Origin: an uncultured Clostridia bacterium
GTDB lineage: Bacteria > Bacillota > Clostridia > Oscillospirales > Acutalibacteraceae
NCBI GenBank assembly: GCA_937876375.1
Contig: CALEHY010000017.1
Coordinates: 1 to 32,321, forward strand
Direction of reading: 5' to 3'
DNA length: 32,321 nucleotides
Under the pieces are notes generated by a model, which was not told the origin of the DNA, searched no databases, and worked only from the letters and a program-made list of their open reading frames with translations. How positions within the stretch are numbered: the stretch's first letter is position 1; each line of letters starts with the position of its first letter. Shown here piece after piece: positions 23,708 through 30,441 of this stretch. The position numbers and the translations under genes were made by a program.

Positions 23708-24418
23708 ATGGCAAATATTCATTCATTCGAGTCCCTCGCTGCTGTTGACGGCGAGGGCATTCGCTTCGATATTTTCTTCACAGGCTGTCCTCTTCGCTGC
23801 GCCTATTGCCACAATCCGGACACTTGGCACAAGGGCAAAATTGATATGACGCCTGAGGAGGTTTTTAAAAAGGCACGACGCTACAAGCCATATTTCAAAA
23901 ATGGCGGTGGCATAACCTTTTCTGGTGGCGAGCCACTTCTCAACGCTAGCTTTATAAATGAGCTTGCGCCTATGCTAAAGGCTGAGGGAATTGGCTACTG
24001 CATTGACACATCGGGCAGCGTTACTCTAACTGACGAGGTTAAAGCAGCAATTGACAACGCAGATATGGTCATTCTCGACATCAAATTCCATAACGCTGAG
24101 GATTTTTTCAAATACACTAAGGGCGATTTTTTCAAATTTATTGAAATTGCAAAATATTGCACTAAAATAAAAAAACGCCTGTGGCTCAGGACAGTTGTTG
24201 TGCCAAATATCAACGACACCAAGGCAGATATGGAGCAATATGCAAGGCTTGTTAAAGACTTTGAGTTTGAAAAATACGAGCTACTCCCCTTTCACACAAT
24301 GGGATTTTTTAAATACGATGAGCTTGGAATTGAAAATCCACTAAAGGACACAAAGGCATTAAGCCGTGACAAGCTAAACGAATTGCAGGAATATTTGAAT
24401 TCCATAATAGATTTATAA
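23708..24418 (+). CDS. pflA: Pyruvate formate-lyase-activating enzyme (radical SAM)
   Basis: 236 residues. It uses a [4Fe-4S] cluster and S-adenosylmethionine to install the glycyl radical on PFL. The cluster motif is C27-P-L-R-C31-A-Y-C34, followed by HNPDTW. GGGITFSGGEPLL (about 61-73) is the SAM-binding GGE motif, and later VVVPNINDT and ELLPFHTMG are typical of the family. It starts 3 nt after pflB without a strong ribosome site, so translation is coupled. A terminator and then repeat copy B follow. Leucine codons are mixed (CTT, CTC and CTA about equally). Confidence 0.95.
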   Translation: MANIHSFESLAAVDGEGIRFDIFFTGCPLRCAYCHNPDTWHKGKIDMTPEEVFKKARRYKPYFKNGGGITFSGGEPLLNASFINELAPMLKAEGIGYCIDTSGSVTLTDEVKAAIDNADMVILDIKFHNAEDFFKYTKGDFFKFIEIAKYCTKIKKRLWLRTVVVPNINDTKADMEQYARLVKDFEFEKYELLPFHTMGFFKYDELGIENPLKDTKALSRDKLNELQEYLNSIIDL

Positions 24419-24429
24419 TACTTTCACTA

Positions 24430-24455
24430 AAGGCGACCTACGGTCGTCTTTTTTG
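24430..24455 (+). terminator. Terminator of the pfl operon
   Basis: The 9-bp stem AAGGCGACC / GGTCGTCTT (24430-24438 and 24442-24450, one G-U) with a 3-nt loop is followed by TTTTTG. Confidence 0.88.
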
Positions 24456-24470
24456 CTGAATTAATATCTT

Positions 24471-24699
24471 GCAGACATTTTTGGTATCGCGACAACTTGC
24501 ATAATGTAAAAATGATACAAACACCGTAGGGGAGGATATCATCCTCCCGTTTTGCATTGTTAAAATTTATGTGCAACGGGCGATTGATAATCGGTCTCGG
24601 CTCCCGCCTCGGTCGGTGCTTCTGCTACGCAGAGGTGTCCACTGGACACCCGCACCCTACAAATTTCTGTTACAACCACCTTGTCACAACATTTTAGTA
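24471..24699 (+). repeat. MITE-like repeat, copy B
   Basis: Same orientation and same ends as copy A (20744-20918), but with a longer middle: GTAGGGGAGGATATC/ATCCTCCCG hairpin, a short AT-rich spacer, CGGGCGATTGATAATCGG, and then a 55-nt block (24606-24660) containing the palindrome GGTGTCCACTGGACACC. That block recurs exactly, inverted, at 32267-32321. The right end from CCCTACAAATTTCTG to TTTTAGTA matches copy A with small changes. Confidence 0.75.
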
Positions 24700-24722
24700 T
24701 CATACCGTGATGAAATACAAAG

Positions 24723-24763
24723 ACCCACTACAACACTTTCAACTTGAAAGTGTTGTAGTGGGT
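24723..24763. repeat. 41-bp perfect palindrome
   Basis: Arms of 20 nt (ACCCACTACAACACTTTCAA, 24723-24742, and its exact complement 24744-24763) around a single C. No run of T follows on either strand, so it is not a typical terminator. It lies 24 nt beyond repeat copy B. Perfect palindromes of this size are often found at the edge of insertion sequences. Confidence 0.8.
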
Positions 24764-24794
24764 TACATACTTTCTAAAAGCATTATTTATGGAG

Positions 24795-24878
24795 CTATTT
24801 CGGTTCCATTATTTTTTGACAAAACACACCATCTTTATTGAGGGTGTCCCAATGCTCTCCCTTTTTTGATAAGGGATG
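24795..24878 (-). pseudogene. Short coding-like fragment, possible insertion-sequence scar
   Basis: Between the palindrome and rsmE, one minus-strand frame between stops reads 27 residues with protein-like composition (GEHWDTLNKDGVFCQK near its middle) and no start codon. It could be the tail of a lost gene such as a transposase; I do not recognise the family. The other sequence between 24700 and 24902 holds nothing further that I can identify. Confidence 0.25.
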
Positions 24879-24902
24879 TCATAAATCTTAATTATAATCA
24901 GT

Positions 24903-25625
24903 TTATTCCATATTATTTGTCAGCAACATAATGCACGACAGTGCTGTTACTGGTGCTGTTTGGGTGCGTAGTATTCTTGGACCTAATGTTGCCTGCACAG
25001 CACCAGAATTTACTATCATTTCGACCTCGTCCTTGTCGAATCCACCCTCACTGCCGATATATATCGACACACTCTTTGTGTTTTCGTCGACGATATTCTT
25101 TAGTGGCTCGCCACCACCCTCGTAGAACACAATTTTTGTATCAGCAGTATCGCTTGCAACAGCTTGCTTTAGCGTCATCATTGGTGCGATTTCTGGCACG
25201 ATGCCTCGTCCACTCTGCTGTGCAGCCTCTAGTGCTATTTTTTGGTATCTAGCATTCTTCTTTTGTGCTGATTTTTCATCTGGACGGCTGACACAACGAT
25301 TGGTCAGCGTTGGCACAATCCTAGTAACGCCGATTTCGACACATTTTTGGATGATTTCCTCTAGCTTGGTGCTCTTTGGCACGCCTTGGTAGATTGTGAC
25401 CTCTACGCTTGGCTCACTCTTGCTAGCCTGCTCGTAGCAGATTTTTAGCGTAACTGTGTCCTTTGTGATTTCGTCAATTTGACAGCCATAGTCAACTCCG
25501 TTGCCAGCTGTGACCATCAGCATATCGCCAACCCTCATTCGTAGCGACTTTGCTATATGACGAGCACTCTCACCATCTAGCACGATATTATCTTGTGGAA
25601 TGTAATCAATAAATAATTTTTGCAT
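24903..25625 (-). CDS. rsmE: 16S rRNA (uracil-1498-N3) methyltransferase
   Basis: 240 residues, normal length. RsmE methylates U1498 of 16S rRNA in the mature 30S subunit. The N-terminal PUA-like part (DGESARHIAKSLRMRVGDML) is followed by a SPOUT fold with the knot motifs YIGSEGGFDKDEVEMI and ATLGPRILRTQTAPV near the C-terminus. The start codon follows an AAGGATAAT-type site. It lies 13 nt after the DNA glycosylase on the same strand, so the two are probably co-transcribed. No terminator was seen downstream apart from the palindrome at 24723-24763. Confidence 0.93.
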   Translation of the reverse strand: MQKLFIDYIPQDNIVLDGESARHIAKSLRMRVGDMLMVTAGNGVDYGCQIDEITKDTVTLKICYEQASKSEPSVEVTIYQGVPKSTKLEEIIQKCVEIGVTRIVPTLTNRCVSRPDEKSAQKKNARYQKIALEAAQQSGRGIVPEIAPMMTLKQAVASDTADTKIVFYEGGGEPLKNIVDENTKSVSIYIGSEGGFDKDEVEMIVNSGAVQATLGPRILRTQTAPVTALSCIMLLTNNME

Positions 25626-25638
25626 ATTATTATCCTTA

Positions 25639-26457
25639 TTATAAATTATTTCTTGCCCAGTGGAACAAGTATTGCTGTGCGATACCCTCGATACCGTTGA
25701 AACATTGTGGTAGTCCGTCTGGGTAATATTTCAGTGCCTTGTTTATCCATGTATCGACTGGCACACAGTCGTAAAACTCCATACCGAACAGCATTGCACA
25801 GTTAGCCACCTTGACGCCGACTCCACGAATTTTTAGCAATTCCTTTCTCGCATTCTCTGTTGGCATAGCCTTGATTTTTTCTAGGTCAATTTTGCCATTT
25901 ACCATCGCTCTTGACAGTAGCGCTAGATATTCTGCACGATAGCCAAGTCCTAGCGCCCTTAAATCATCCTCACTAGCCTTGCATAGCTGTTCTGGTGTGG
26001 GGAATGTGTAGTGTCCGTCGCCCAAATCGTCACCGTATGCACAGCAAATTTTTGATACTAGCGATTTGATTCGTTTTATGTTGTTCTGCTGTGATATGAC
26101 GAATGAGCACAGTGCCTCCCAAGGCTCTTGGTTGAGTATACGAATACCATAGTAGTCGTCGATAGCCCTTGCAACTAGCTCGTCACCTCGTAGCTGGTCA
26201 CATATCTTGGCATAATCCTTGTCCAAATCGAAATAATGCACCCAAAAGCTGTCAAAAAACTCTCTGTCTGTATCATAAAAGATGATATCGTCATCGATTT
26301 TTGCAATTTTCAGGTATCTGCCACCAGCGACACCACTCCACGAGCCATCATCATTTTGCACCCATCTGAACGCTTGGCCACAATCGAGCGTCAGTGCCAA
26401 ATCAAGACACTCAATGCCAGAAATAATTATATCATTTTTTTGTTCTCGAATTTCCAT
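25639..26457 (-). CDS. 8-oxoguanine DNA glycosylase/lyase, OGG1-like
   Basis: 272 residues. N-terminal OGG_N domain (ECLDLALTLDCGQAFRWV, about 16-33), then the HhH-GPD fold. The helix-hairpin-helix LLKIRGVGVKVANC places the Schiff-base lysine at K216, and VPVDTW gives the catalytic Asp at D235. FVISQQNNIKRI is also typical. It removes 8-oxoguanine opposite C and nicks the strand, protecting DNA from oxidative damage. It reads away from the repeat-dense spacer at 26458-26879 and is followed by rsmE. Confidence 0.9.
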   Translation of the reverse strand: MEIREQKNDIIISGIECLDLALTLDCGQAFRWVQNDDGSWSGVAGGRYLKIAKIDDDIIFYDTDREFFDSFWVHYFDLDKDYAKICDQLRGDELVARAIDDYYGIRILNQEPWEALCSFVISQQNNIKRIKSLVSKICCAYGDDLGDGHYTFPTPEQLCKASEDDLRALGLGYRAEYLALLSRAMVNGKIDLEKIKAMPTENARKELLKIRGVGVKVANCAMLFGMEFYDCVPVDTWINKALKYYPDGLPQCFNGIEGIAQQYLFHWARNNL

Positions 26458-26879
26458 AAAATTGTATCTCTTTTGACATATTCATTAACTCAAAGTATAT
26501 CACAAATCTGTCAAGGGTGAAAGTTAAAAATAGCAAAATTAACAAAAAGTTTTTGCCAAATTGTAATGTTGAAAACTCGGTGTAAAATGTTGAAAATTTA
26601 CACTTTTTTAATTTTCAACAGCCTAAAAGTGCTATATTTACGGGGTTTTATGCATAGTTTTTAACATTTTCCACCGACTTTTCCACATTCCTAAAAAGTG
26701 GTGGATTATTACGATTCGTTATAGAATTTGGTTGTCAAGCAAAAATTTATGCATAAATTTCACAAAATTCGACAAGGTGAAAAATGTATATTTTTTTGCA
26801 CAATGGTTAACACTATTTGTATAAATTTAGGTGCTTTTTGTGTGAAGATTTTTCACCTAGCTGTAGAGGAATGATTTTT
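26458..26879. promoter_or_regulatory. 422-nt AT-rich spacer dense in inverted repeats
   Basis: There is no gene here. Perfect inverted pairs: TGTTGAAAATT / AATTTTCAACA (26588-26598, 26610-26620), with an extra half-site TGTTGAAAA at 26568-26576; the palindrome AAATTTATGCATAAATTT (26743-26760); AGGTGAAAAAT / ATTTTTCACCT (26775-26785, 26848-26858). An imperfect pair joins 26671-26682 with 26694-26704. TTTTCCACC and TTTTCCACA (26667, 26679) resemble DnaA boxes. A weak promoter fits TTGCAC (26796-26801), 18 nt, TATAAA (26820-26825) for the rightward genes. Confidence 0.6.
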
Positions 26880-27149
26880 ATGATTAAGGGTGTTAACAAA
26901 CAGATACTAGAGGTCACCAACACGGACTCGCCATATTTTGAGCGAATAATATATTTCGTCCGACCAGAGTCGCAATCCTTGGGTGAGCAAAAGCTACACA
27001 ACGAGGCTGTGAAGCTTGCAAATATTAAGCACAAGCCACCTCGAACACGCATATCACCTCGTCAGCTTTTTGCATCATTCGTGTATTCGGCACTTGGTGT
27101 TGGTGCCGGCGTTGCAACAATGATAGTCGTTCAGTATATCGTAAAATAA
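26880..27149 (+). CDS. Small protein with C-terminal membrane helix, upstream of SleB
   Basis: 89 residues from the ATG at 26880, about 9 nt after GAGGA; the in-frame ATG at 26871 touches the ribosome site and is less likely. The first 60 residues are soluble and mixed-charge (NKQILEVTNTDSPYFERIIYFVRP, then KLANIKHKPPRTRIS). One membrane helix covers about 65-88 (SFVYSALGVGAGVATMIVVQYIV). I do not recognise the family. It is 12 nt before the cortex hydrolase gene and so probably in its operon, which may mean a role in sporulation or at the spore envelope. Confidence 0.7.
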   Translation: MIKGVNKQILEVTNTDSPYFERIIYFVRPESQSLGEQKLHNEAVKLANIKHKPPRTRISPRQLFASFVYSALGVGAGVATMIVVQYIVK

Positions 27150-27161
27150 AGGAGAATAAAT

Positions 27162-27857
27162 ATGTATAAGGTAATAAAAAGAGGTATGGCGATAATCCTA
27201 TCCGTAGCGATTTTGTCGTCCATCGGTGCTGTCAGCCTGCTAGTGTATGAAACCTGTATCAAGGAGGAGGCTGTCTATGCACTGTCAAAGCTTGGCTCAT
27301 CCGGTGCAGAGGTCAAAAAAATTCAGCAAAAGCTAAAGGAACTTGGCTACAGTGTTGGCACTGTGGATGGTATCTATGGCACAAAAACAAAGAACGCTGT
27401 AGTCAAATTTCAAAAGAATTGTGGCATAACAGCAGATGGTATCTGTGGCAAGCAGACGCTACTTTATCTAGGTCTAGGCTCGTCATCGTCAGGCGGCTCG
27501 TTCTCGTCCTCTGATATAGAGCTACTGGCAAAGGTGATTTCTGCCGAGGCTCGTGGTGAGAGCTACGAAGGTCAGGTCGCTGTTGGTGCTGTAATCCTCA
27601 ATCGTGTTGCGCACCCATCGTTCCCAGACTCGTTATCCGGTGTAATCTACCAAAAGGGTGCATTCTCCTGTGTCAACGATAGTAACTGGTATGCTGCAGT
27701 AGCCGAGTCATCCAAACGTGCAGCTCGTGACGCCCTCAACGGATGGGACCCAACTGGTGGCGCAATCTACTACTACAACCCAGCAAAGACGAACGACAAA
27801 TTTATGCACAGCCGACCAGTTATAAAGACTATCGGTAGTCATCGCTTCTGCAAGTAA
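27162..27857 (+). CDS. SleB-type cell wall hydrolase (spore cortex lytic)
   Basis: 231 residues. An N-terminal hydrophobic segment (about 9-29) acts as signal or anchor. Residues about 43-103 form a peptidoglycan-binding domain (SSGAEVKKIQQKLKELGY ... VDGIYGTKTKNAVVKFQ). After a Ser/Gly linker comes the hydrolase_2 domain (about 118-231): LLAKVISAEARGESYEG holds the conserved E129, then GAVILNRV and the family ending SRPVIKTIGSHRFCK. SleB enzymes are lytic transglycosylases that degrade muramic-lactam cortex on germination; some paralogues act on vegetative wall. AAAGGAG precedes the start. Confidence 0.9.
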   Translation: MYKVIKRGMAIILSVAILSSIGAVSLLVYETCIKEEAVYALSKLGSSGAEVKKIQQKLKELGYSVGTVDGIYGTKTKNAVVKFQKNCGITADGICGKQTLLYLGLGSSSSGGSFSSSDIELLAKVISAEARGESYEGQVAVGAVILNRVAHPSFPDSLSGVIYQKGAFSCVNDSNWYAAVAESSKRAARDALNGWDPTGGAIYYYNPAKTNDKFMHSRPVIKTIGSHRFCK

Positions 27858-27894
27858 TGAGAATATAAAGCTACTCGTACTGCATACAGCTATT

Positions 27895-27966
27895 AAAATT
27901 AAGGTGTGGGCATCAGGCACAAAATTCTTATGGGAGCAGCCATTATCCATGCCTTAATTTTTATTT
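27895..27966 (+). terminator. Terminator-like long hairpin after SleB
   Basis: The arms AAAATTAAGGTGTGGG (27895-27910) and TCCATGCCTTAATTTT (27946-27961) pair along their full length, counting G-U pairs, around a 35-nt apical loop, and a T-rich run follows. The large loop is unusual for a plain terminator. Confidence 0.65.
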
Positions 27967-27970
27967 TTTA

Positions 27971-27999
27971 TTGACAAATGCGTATCGCTTGTATATAAT
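27971..27999 (+). promoter_or_regulatory. sigma-A promoter of the FMN riboswitch-ribU transcript
   Basis: TTGACA (27971-27976), 17 nt, TATAAT (27994-27999): a perfect consensus pair. Start near 28006, just ahead of the aptamer. Confidence 0.9.
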
Positions 28000-28011
28000 A
28001 AAGTTACTAAA

Positions 28012-28123
28012 TATTTCGGGGCGAGGTGTAATTCCTCACCGGCAGTATAGTCTGCGACCCACTGAATGTGGCTGACTTGGTGAAATTCCAAGACCGACAG
28101 TTAAAGTCTGGATGAGAGAAATA
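28012..28123 (+). promoter_or_regulatory. FMN riboswitch (RFN element)
   Basis: The aptamer is recognisable from conserved blocks: GGGGCGAGGTGTAATTCCTC, ACCGGC, GCGACCC, TTGGTGAAATTCCAAGACCG, ACAGTTAAAGTCTGGATG and AGAGAAA. P1 is formed by TATTTC (28012-28017) and GAAATA (28118-28123). It binds flavin mononucleotide. The terminator hairpin at 28150 suggests control by premature termination: high FMN should shut off the riboflavin importer. Confidence 0.96.
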
Positions 28124-28149
28124 CTTATGTATCTATACATATCTATTAC

Positions 28150-28182
28150 GCCCTAACGTTATTTCGTTAGGGCTCTCTTTTT
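28150..28182 (+). terminator. Riboswitch expression-platform terminator
   Basis: The 9-bp stem GCCCTAACG / CGTTAGGGC (28150-28158 and 28165-28173), with a 6-nt loop, is followed by TCTCTTTTTG. It lies between the FMN aptamer and ribU. I could not assign the competing antiterminator strand with confidence. Confidence 0.88.
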
Positions 28183-28209
28183 GTCCCAACAAAAAGGAGG
28201 TTGCCATCT

Positions 28210-28812
28210 ATGGCAGAAGTAAAAAAATTGAACACAAGATTAATCGCTGGGTGTGGAATGCTGACAGCTGTTGCTGTTGCACTACAGTATATCGAGATTC
28301 CTATCCCTATCATGCCATCGTTCATCAAGCTGGACTTTTCTGATTTGCCAGAGCTTATCGGTGCATTCGCATATGGTCCACTTGCTGGTGTGCTAATCGC
28401 ATTAATCAAAAACCTAATTCACATGGCTGTATCACAGAGTGGATTCGTTGGTGAGCTATCAAACTTTATTCTTGGTGCTACATTCGCTCTAGTTGCTGGC
28501 TTAATCTACAAAAAGAAGAAGTCACGTGCTGGTGCTCTAATCGGTGGTGTATGTGGTGCTCTTGCTATGGCAGTTGTTTCGGTACCTAGCAACTATTTCA
28601 TCATCTACCCAATGTACTACAGCATTCTAGGTTTCCCAGAGGAAGCTGTGCTCGGTATGTACCAAGTGCTACTACCTAGCGTAAAGAATATCCTACAGGC
28701 ACTACTCATCTTTAATGTGCCATTCACATTTGTAAAGGCTCTCATCTGTGCTATCGTCACAATGCCTATTTACAAGCCACTTCGTCCTCTACTAAAGGGC
28801 AAGAATAAATAA
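28210..28812 (+). CDS. ribU: Riboflavin ECF transporter substrate-binding subunit RibU
   Basis: 200 residues from the ATG at 28210, 10 nt after AAGGAGGT; a TTG at 28201 is too close to that site. It is an S-component membrane protein with about six helices (roughly 10-28, 45-70, 78-98, 108-130, 150-170 and 172-190). KLDFSDLPELIGAFAYGPLAGVLIALIKNLIH is the signature of the RibU/ECF S-component family. It works with a shared energy-coupling module encoded elsewhere. The FMN riboswitch and terminator directly upstream confirm the flavin link. Its own terminator follows at 28839. Confidence 0.93.
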   Translation: MAEVKKLNTRLIAGCGMLTAVAVALQYIEIPIPIMPSFIKLDFSDLPELIGAFAYGPLAGVLIALIKNLIHMAVSQSGFVGELSNFILGATFALVAGLIYKKKKSRAGALIGGVCGALAMAVVSVPSNYFIIYPMYYSILGFPEEAVLGMYQVLLPSVKNILQALLIFNVPFTFVKALICAIVTMPIYKPLRPLLKGKNK

Positions 28813-28838
28813 TTAAAAATTCCTTTTCTTAAAATTTC

Positions 28839-28879
28839 GGAGCAAACCCTATCTTCATCGGAGTTTGCTCCTCTTTTTG
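28839..28879 (+). terminator. Terminator of ribU
   Basis: The 9-bp stem GGAGCAAAC / GTTTGCTCC (28839-28847 and 28863-28871), with a 15-nt loop, is followed by TCTTTTTG. Confidence 0.88.
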
Positions 28880-28890
28880 TCTATAAACGC

Positions 28891-28919
28891 TTGCAAAAAT
28901 GGTATAATTATATTATAAT
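28891..28919 (+). promoter_or_regulatory. sigma-A promoter of fba
   Basis: TTGCAA (28891-28896), 17 nt, TATAAT (28914-28919). A second TATAAT at 28903-28908 lacks a good -35. Start near 28926 gives a leader of about 48 nt ending in AGGAGA before the ATG. Confidence 0.7.
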
Positions 28920-28973
28920 AATTCAGTACGGATATAATATATCCAAATTTTAACAGATATAGGAGATAATACT

Positions 28974-29843
28974 ATGCTAGTTTCTGCATCAGAAATGCTA
29001 AAGAAGGCTAAGGCTGGTCATTACGCTGTTGGCCAGTTCAATATTAACAACCTAGAGTGGACAAAGTCTATTCTTCTCACAGCTCAGGAGCTTCAGAGCC
29101 CAGTTATCCTTGGTGTATCAGAGGGTGCTGGTAAGTACATGACTGGCTTCAAGACCGTAGCTGCTATGGTAAAGGCTATGGACGAGGAGCTTGGTATCAC
29201 AGTTCCAGTTGCACTACACCTTGACCACGGCTCATACGAGGGCTGCTACAAGTGTATCAAGGCTGGCTTTACCTCAATCATGTTCGACGGCTCACATTAT
29301 CCAATCGAGGAGAACGTTGCAAAGACAACAGAGCTTGTAAACGTTGCTCATGCACTTGGTCTTTCTATCGAGGCTGAGGTTGGCTCAATCGGTGGTGAGG
29401 AAGATGGTGTTGTTGGTGCTGGTGAGTGCGCAGACCCAGAGGAGTGCAAGATGATTGCTGACCTTGGTGTTGATATGCTTGCTGCTGGTATCGGTAACAT
29501 TCACGGCAAGTACCCAGAGAACTGGGCTGGCCTATCATTCGAGACACTTGACGCTGTACAGCAGAAGACTGGTGCTATGCCACTTGTTCTTCACGGTGGT
29601 ACTGGTATCCCAGAGGATATGATCAAGAAGGCTATCGACCTTGGCGTATCAAAGATTAATGTTAACACAGAGTGCCAGCTTTCATTCCAGGAGGCTACTC
29701 GTAAGTATATCGAAGAGGGCAAGGACCTTCAGGGCAAGGGCTTCGATCCTCGTAAGCTACTCGCTCCTGGCGCACAGGCTATCTGCGACACAGTTAAGGA
29801 GAAGATGGAGCTATTCGGTTCAATCGGCAAGGCTAACGACTAA
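28974..29843 (+). CDS. fba: Class II fructose-bisphosphate aldolase
   Basis: 289 residues. A zinc-dependent aldolase of glycolysis that splits fructose 1,6-bisphosphate into glyceraldehyde 3-phosphate and dihydroxyacetone phosphate. Motifs: GQFNINNLEW at the start; LHLDHGSYEG with Asp84 (catalytic) and His85 (zinc); EAEVGSIGGEEDG; GNIHGKYP with the next zinc His; LVLHGGTGI with the third; and KINVNTE for phosphate binding. AGGAGATAAT precedes the start. All nine Gln codons are CAG, the reverse of pflB, although both should be highly expressed. Single-gene transcript with its own promoter and terminator. Confidence 0.97.
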   Translation: MLVSASEMLKKAKAGHYAVGQFNINNLEWTKSILLTAQELQSPVILGVSEGAGKYMTGFKTVAAMVKAMDEELGITVPVALHLDHGSYEGCYKCIKAGFTSIMFDGSHYPIEENVAKTTELVNVAHALGLSIEAEVGSIGGEEDGVVGAGECADPEECKMIADLGVDMLAAGIGNIHGKYPENWAGLSFETLDAVQQKTGAMPLVLHGGTGIPEDMIKKAIDLGVSKINVNTECQLSFQEATRKYIEEGKDLQGKGFDPRKLLAPGAQAICDTVKEKMELFGSIGKAND

Positions 29844-29856
29844 TTTATCGCACAAC

Positions 29857-29885
29857 AAAAGGCTGGAGTATCTCCAGCCTTTTTA
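29857..29885. terminator. Bidirectional terminator between fba and the XRE gene
   Basis: The 12-bp perfect stem AAAAGGCTGGAG / CTCCAGCCTTTT (29857-29868 and 29872-29883) with a 3-nt loop. A T-run follows on the plus strand and the A-run gives one on the minus strand, so it can serve both converging genes. Confidence 0.9.
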
Positions 29886-29894
29886 TTTTACTTT

Positions 29895-30320
29895 TTATTC
29901 TAATATATCTAGACCAAAGTCGCTGAGCTGTTCGTTGGTATCTATCAAATTCATACCCTTGTTCAAGCAAAAGATAATGACGCTATCCCTTGGCGAACGA
30001 GCATAAAGGTCGGTCAATCCAGCAACCTTCAAGAGCTTTCTTGTCTCGTTTAGACCGAGGTGCATACCGAACGCTATCATCAGCACCTTGTTGCGTGATG
30101 GATTTGTTTTGTTGCCGTTGAAGATTTGATAGGCATAATTCTTGTCCAAATTAGCATTTTGTATCAGCTCGCTTTTTGTAATACCCTTTTCGTTAATTAA
30201 TATATCGAGATATTCTGCAAGGGACGAAAAGCACAGCTCTCCTACCTCCTGCTCAAAAAATTCCTCGTAGGTCTTTTTTGATTTTAAGATTTCTAGCAAT
30301 TCTCCAGTAGACTTATCCAT
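29895..30320 (-). CDS. XRE-family helix-turn-helix regulator
   Basis: 141 residues; GGAGGAG sits 4 nt before the start. Residues about 33-95 form an HTH of the Cro/CI type (LAEYLDILINEKGITKSELIQNANLDKNYAYQIFNGNKTNPSRNKVL). The C-terminal part (about 80-141) is helical (MHLGLNETRKLLKVAGLTDLYARSPRDSVIIFCL) and may dimerise or sense a partner. It is divergent from the kinase gene, sharing a 121-nt promoter region, a layout in which the regulator often controls both genes. It is possibly a substrate of that kinase, which is inference. Confidence 0.8.
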   Translation of the reverse strand: MDKSTGELLEILKSKKTYEEFFEQEVGELCFSSLAEYLDILINEKGITKSELIQNANLDKNYAYQIFNGNKTNPSRNKVLMIAFGMHLGLNETRKLLKVAGLTDLYARSPRDSVIIFCLNKGMNLIDTNEQLSDFGLDILE

Positions 30321-30441
30321 AACTCCTCCAAATGATAGTACGCTTTTTTGAACTAAAAATAAAAAAGTGCCACAAAGCTACCACATTATCTCCCTTTTAT
30401 GATAAAATAAATGTAATATAAAATCAAGGTGGTGACGTCTC

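Noticed and set aside
26667..26687. Two DnaA-box-like sequences as a chromosome origin
   Set aside because: Only two imperfect boxes, and dnaA, dnaN, rpmH or parAB are not nearby. Kept only as part of the repeat-dense spacer.
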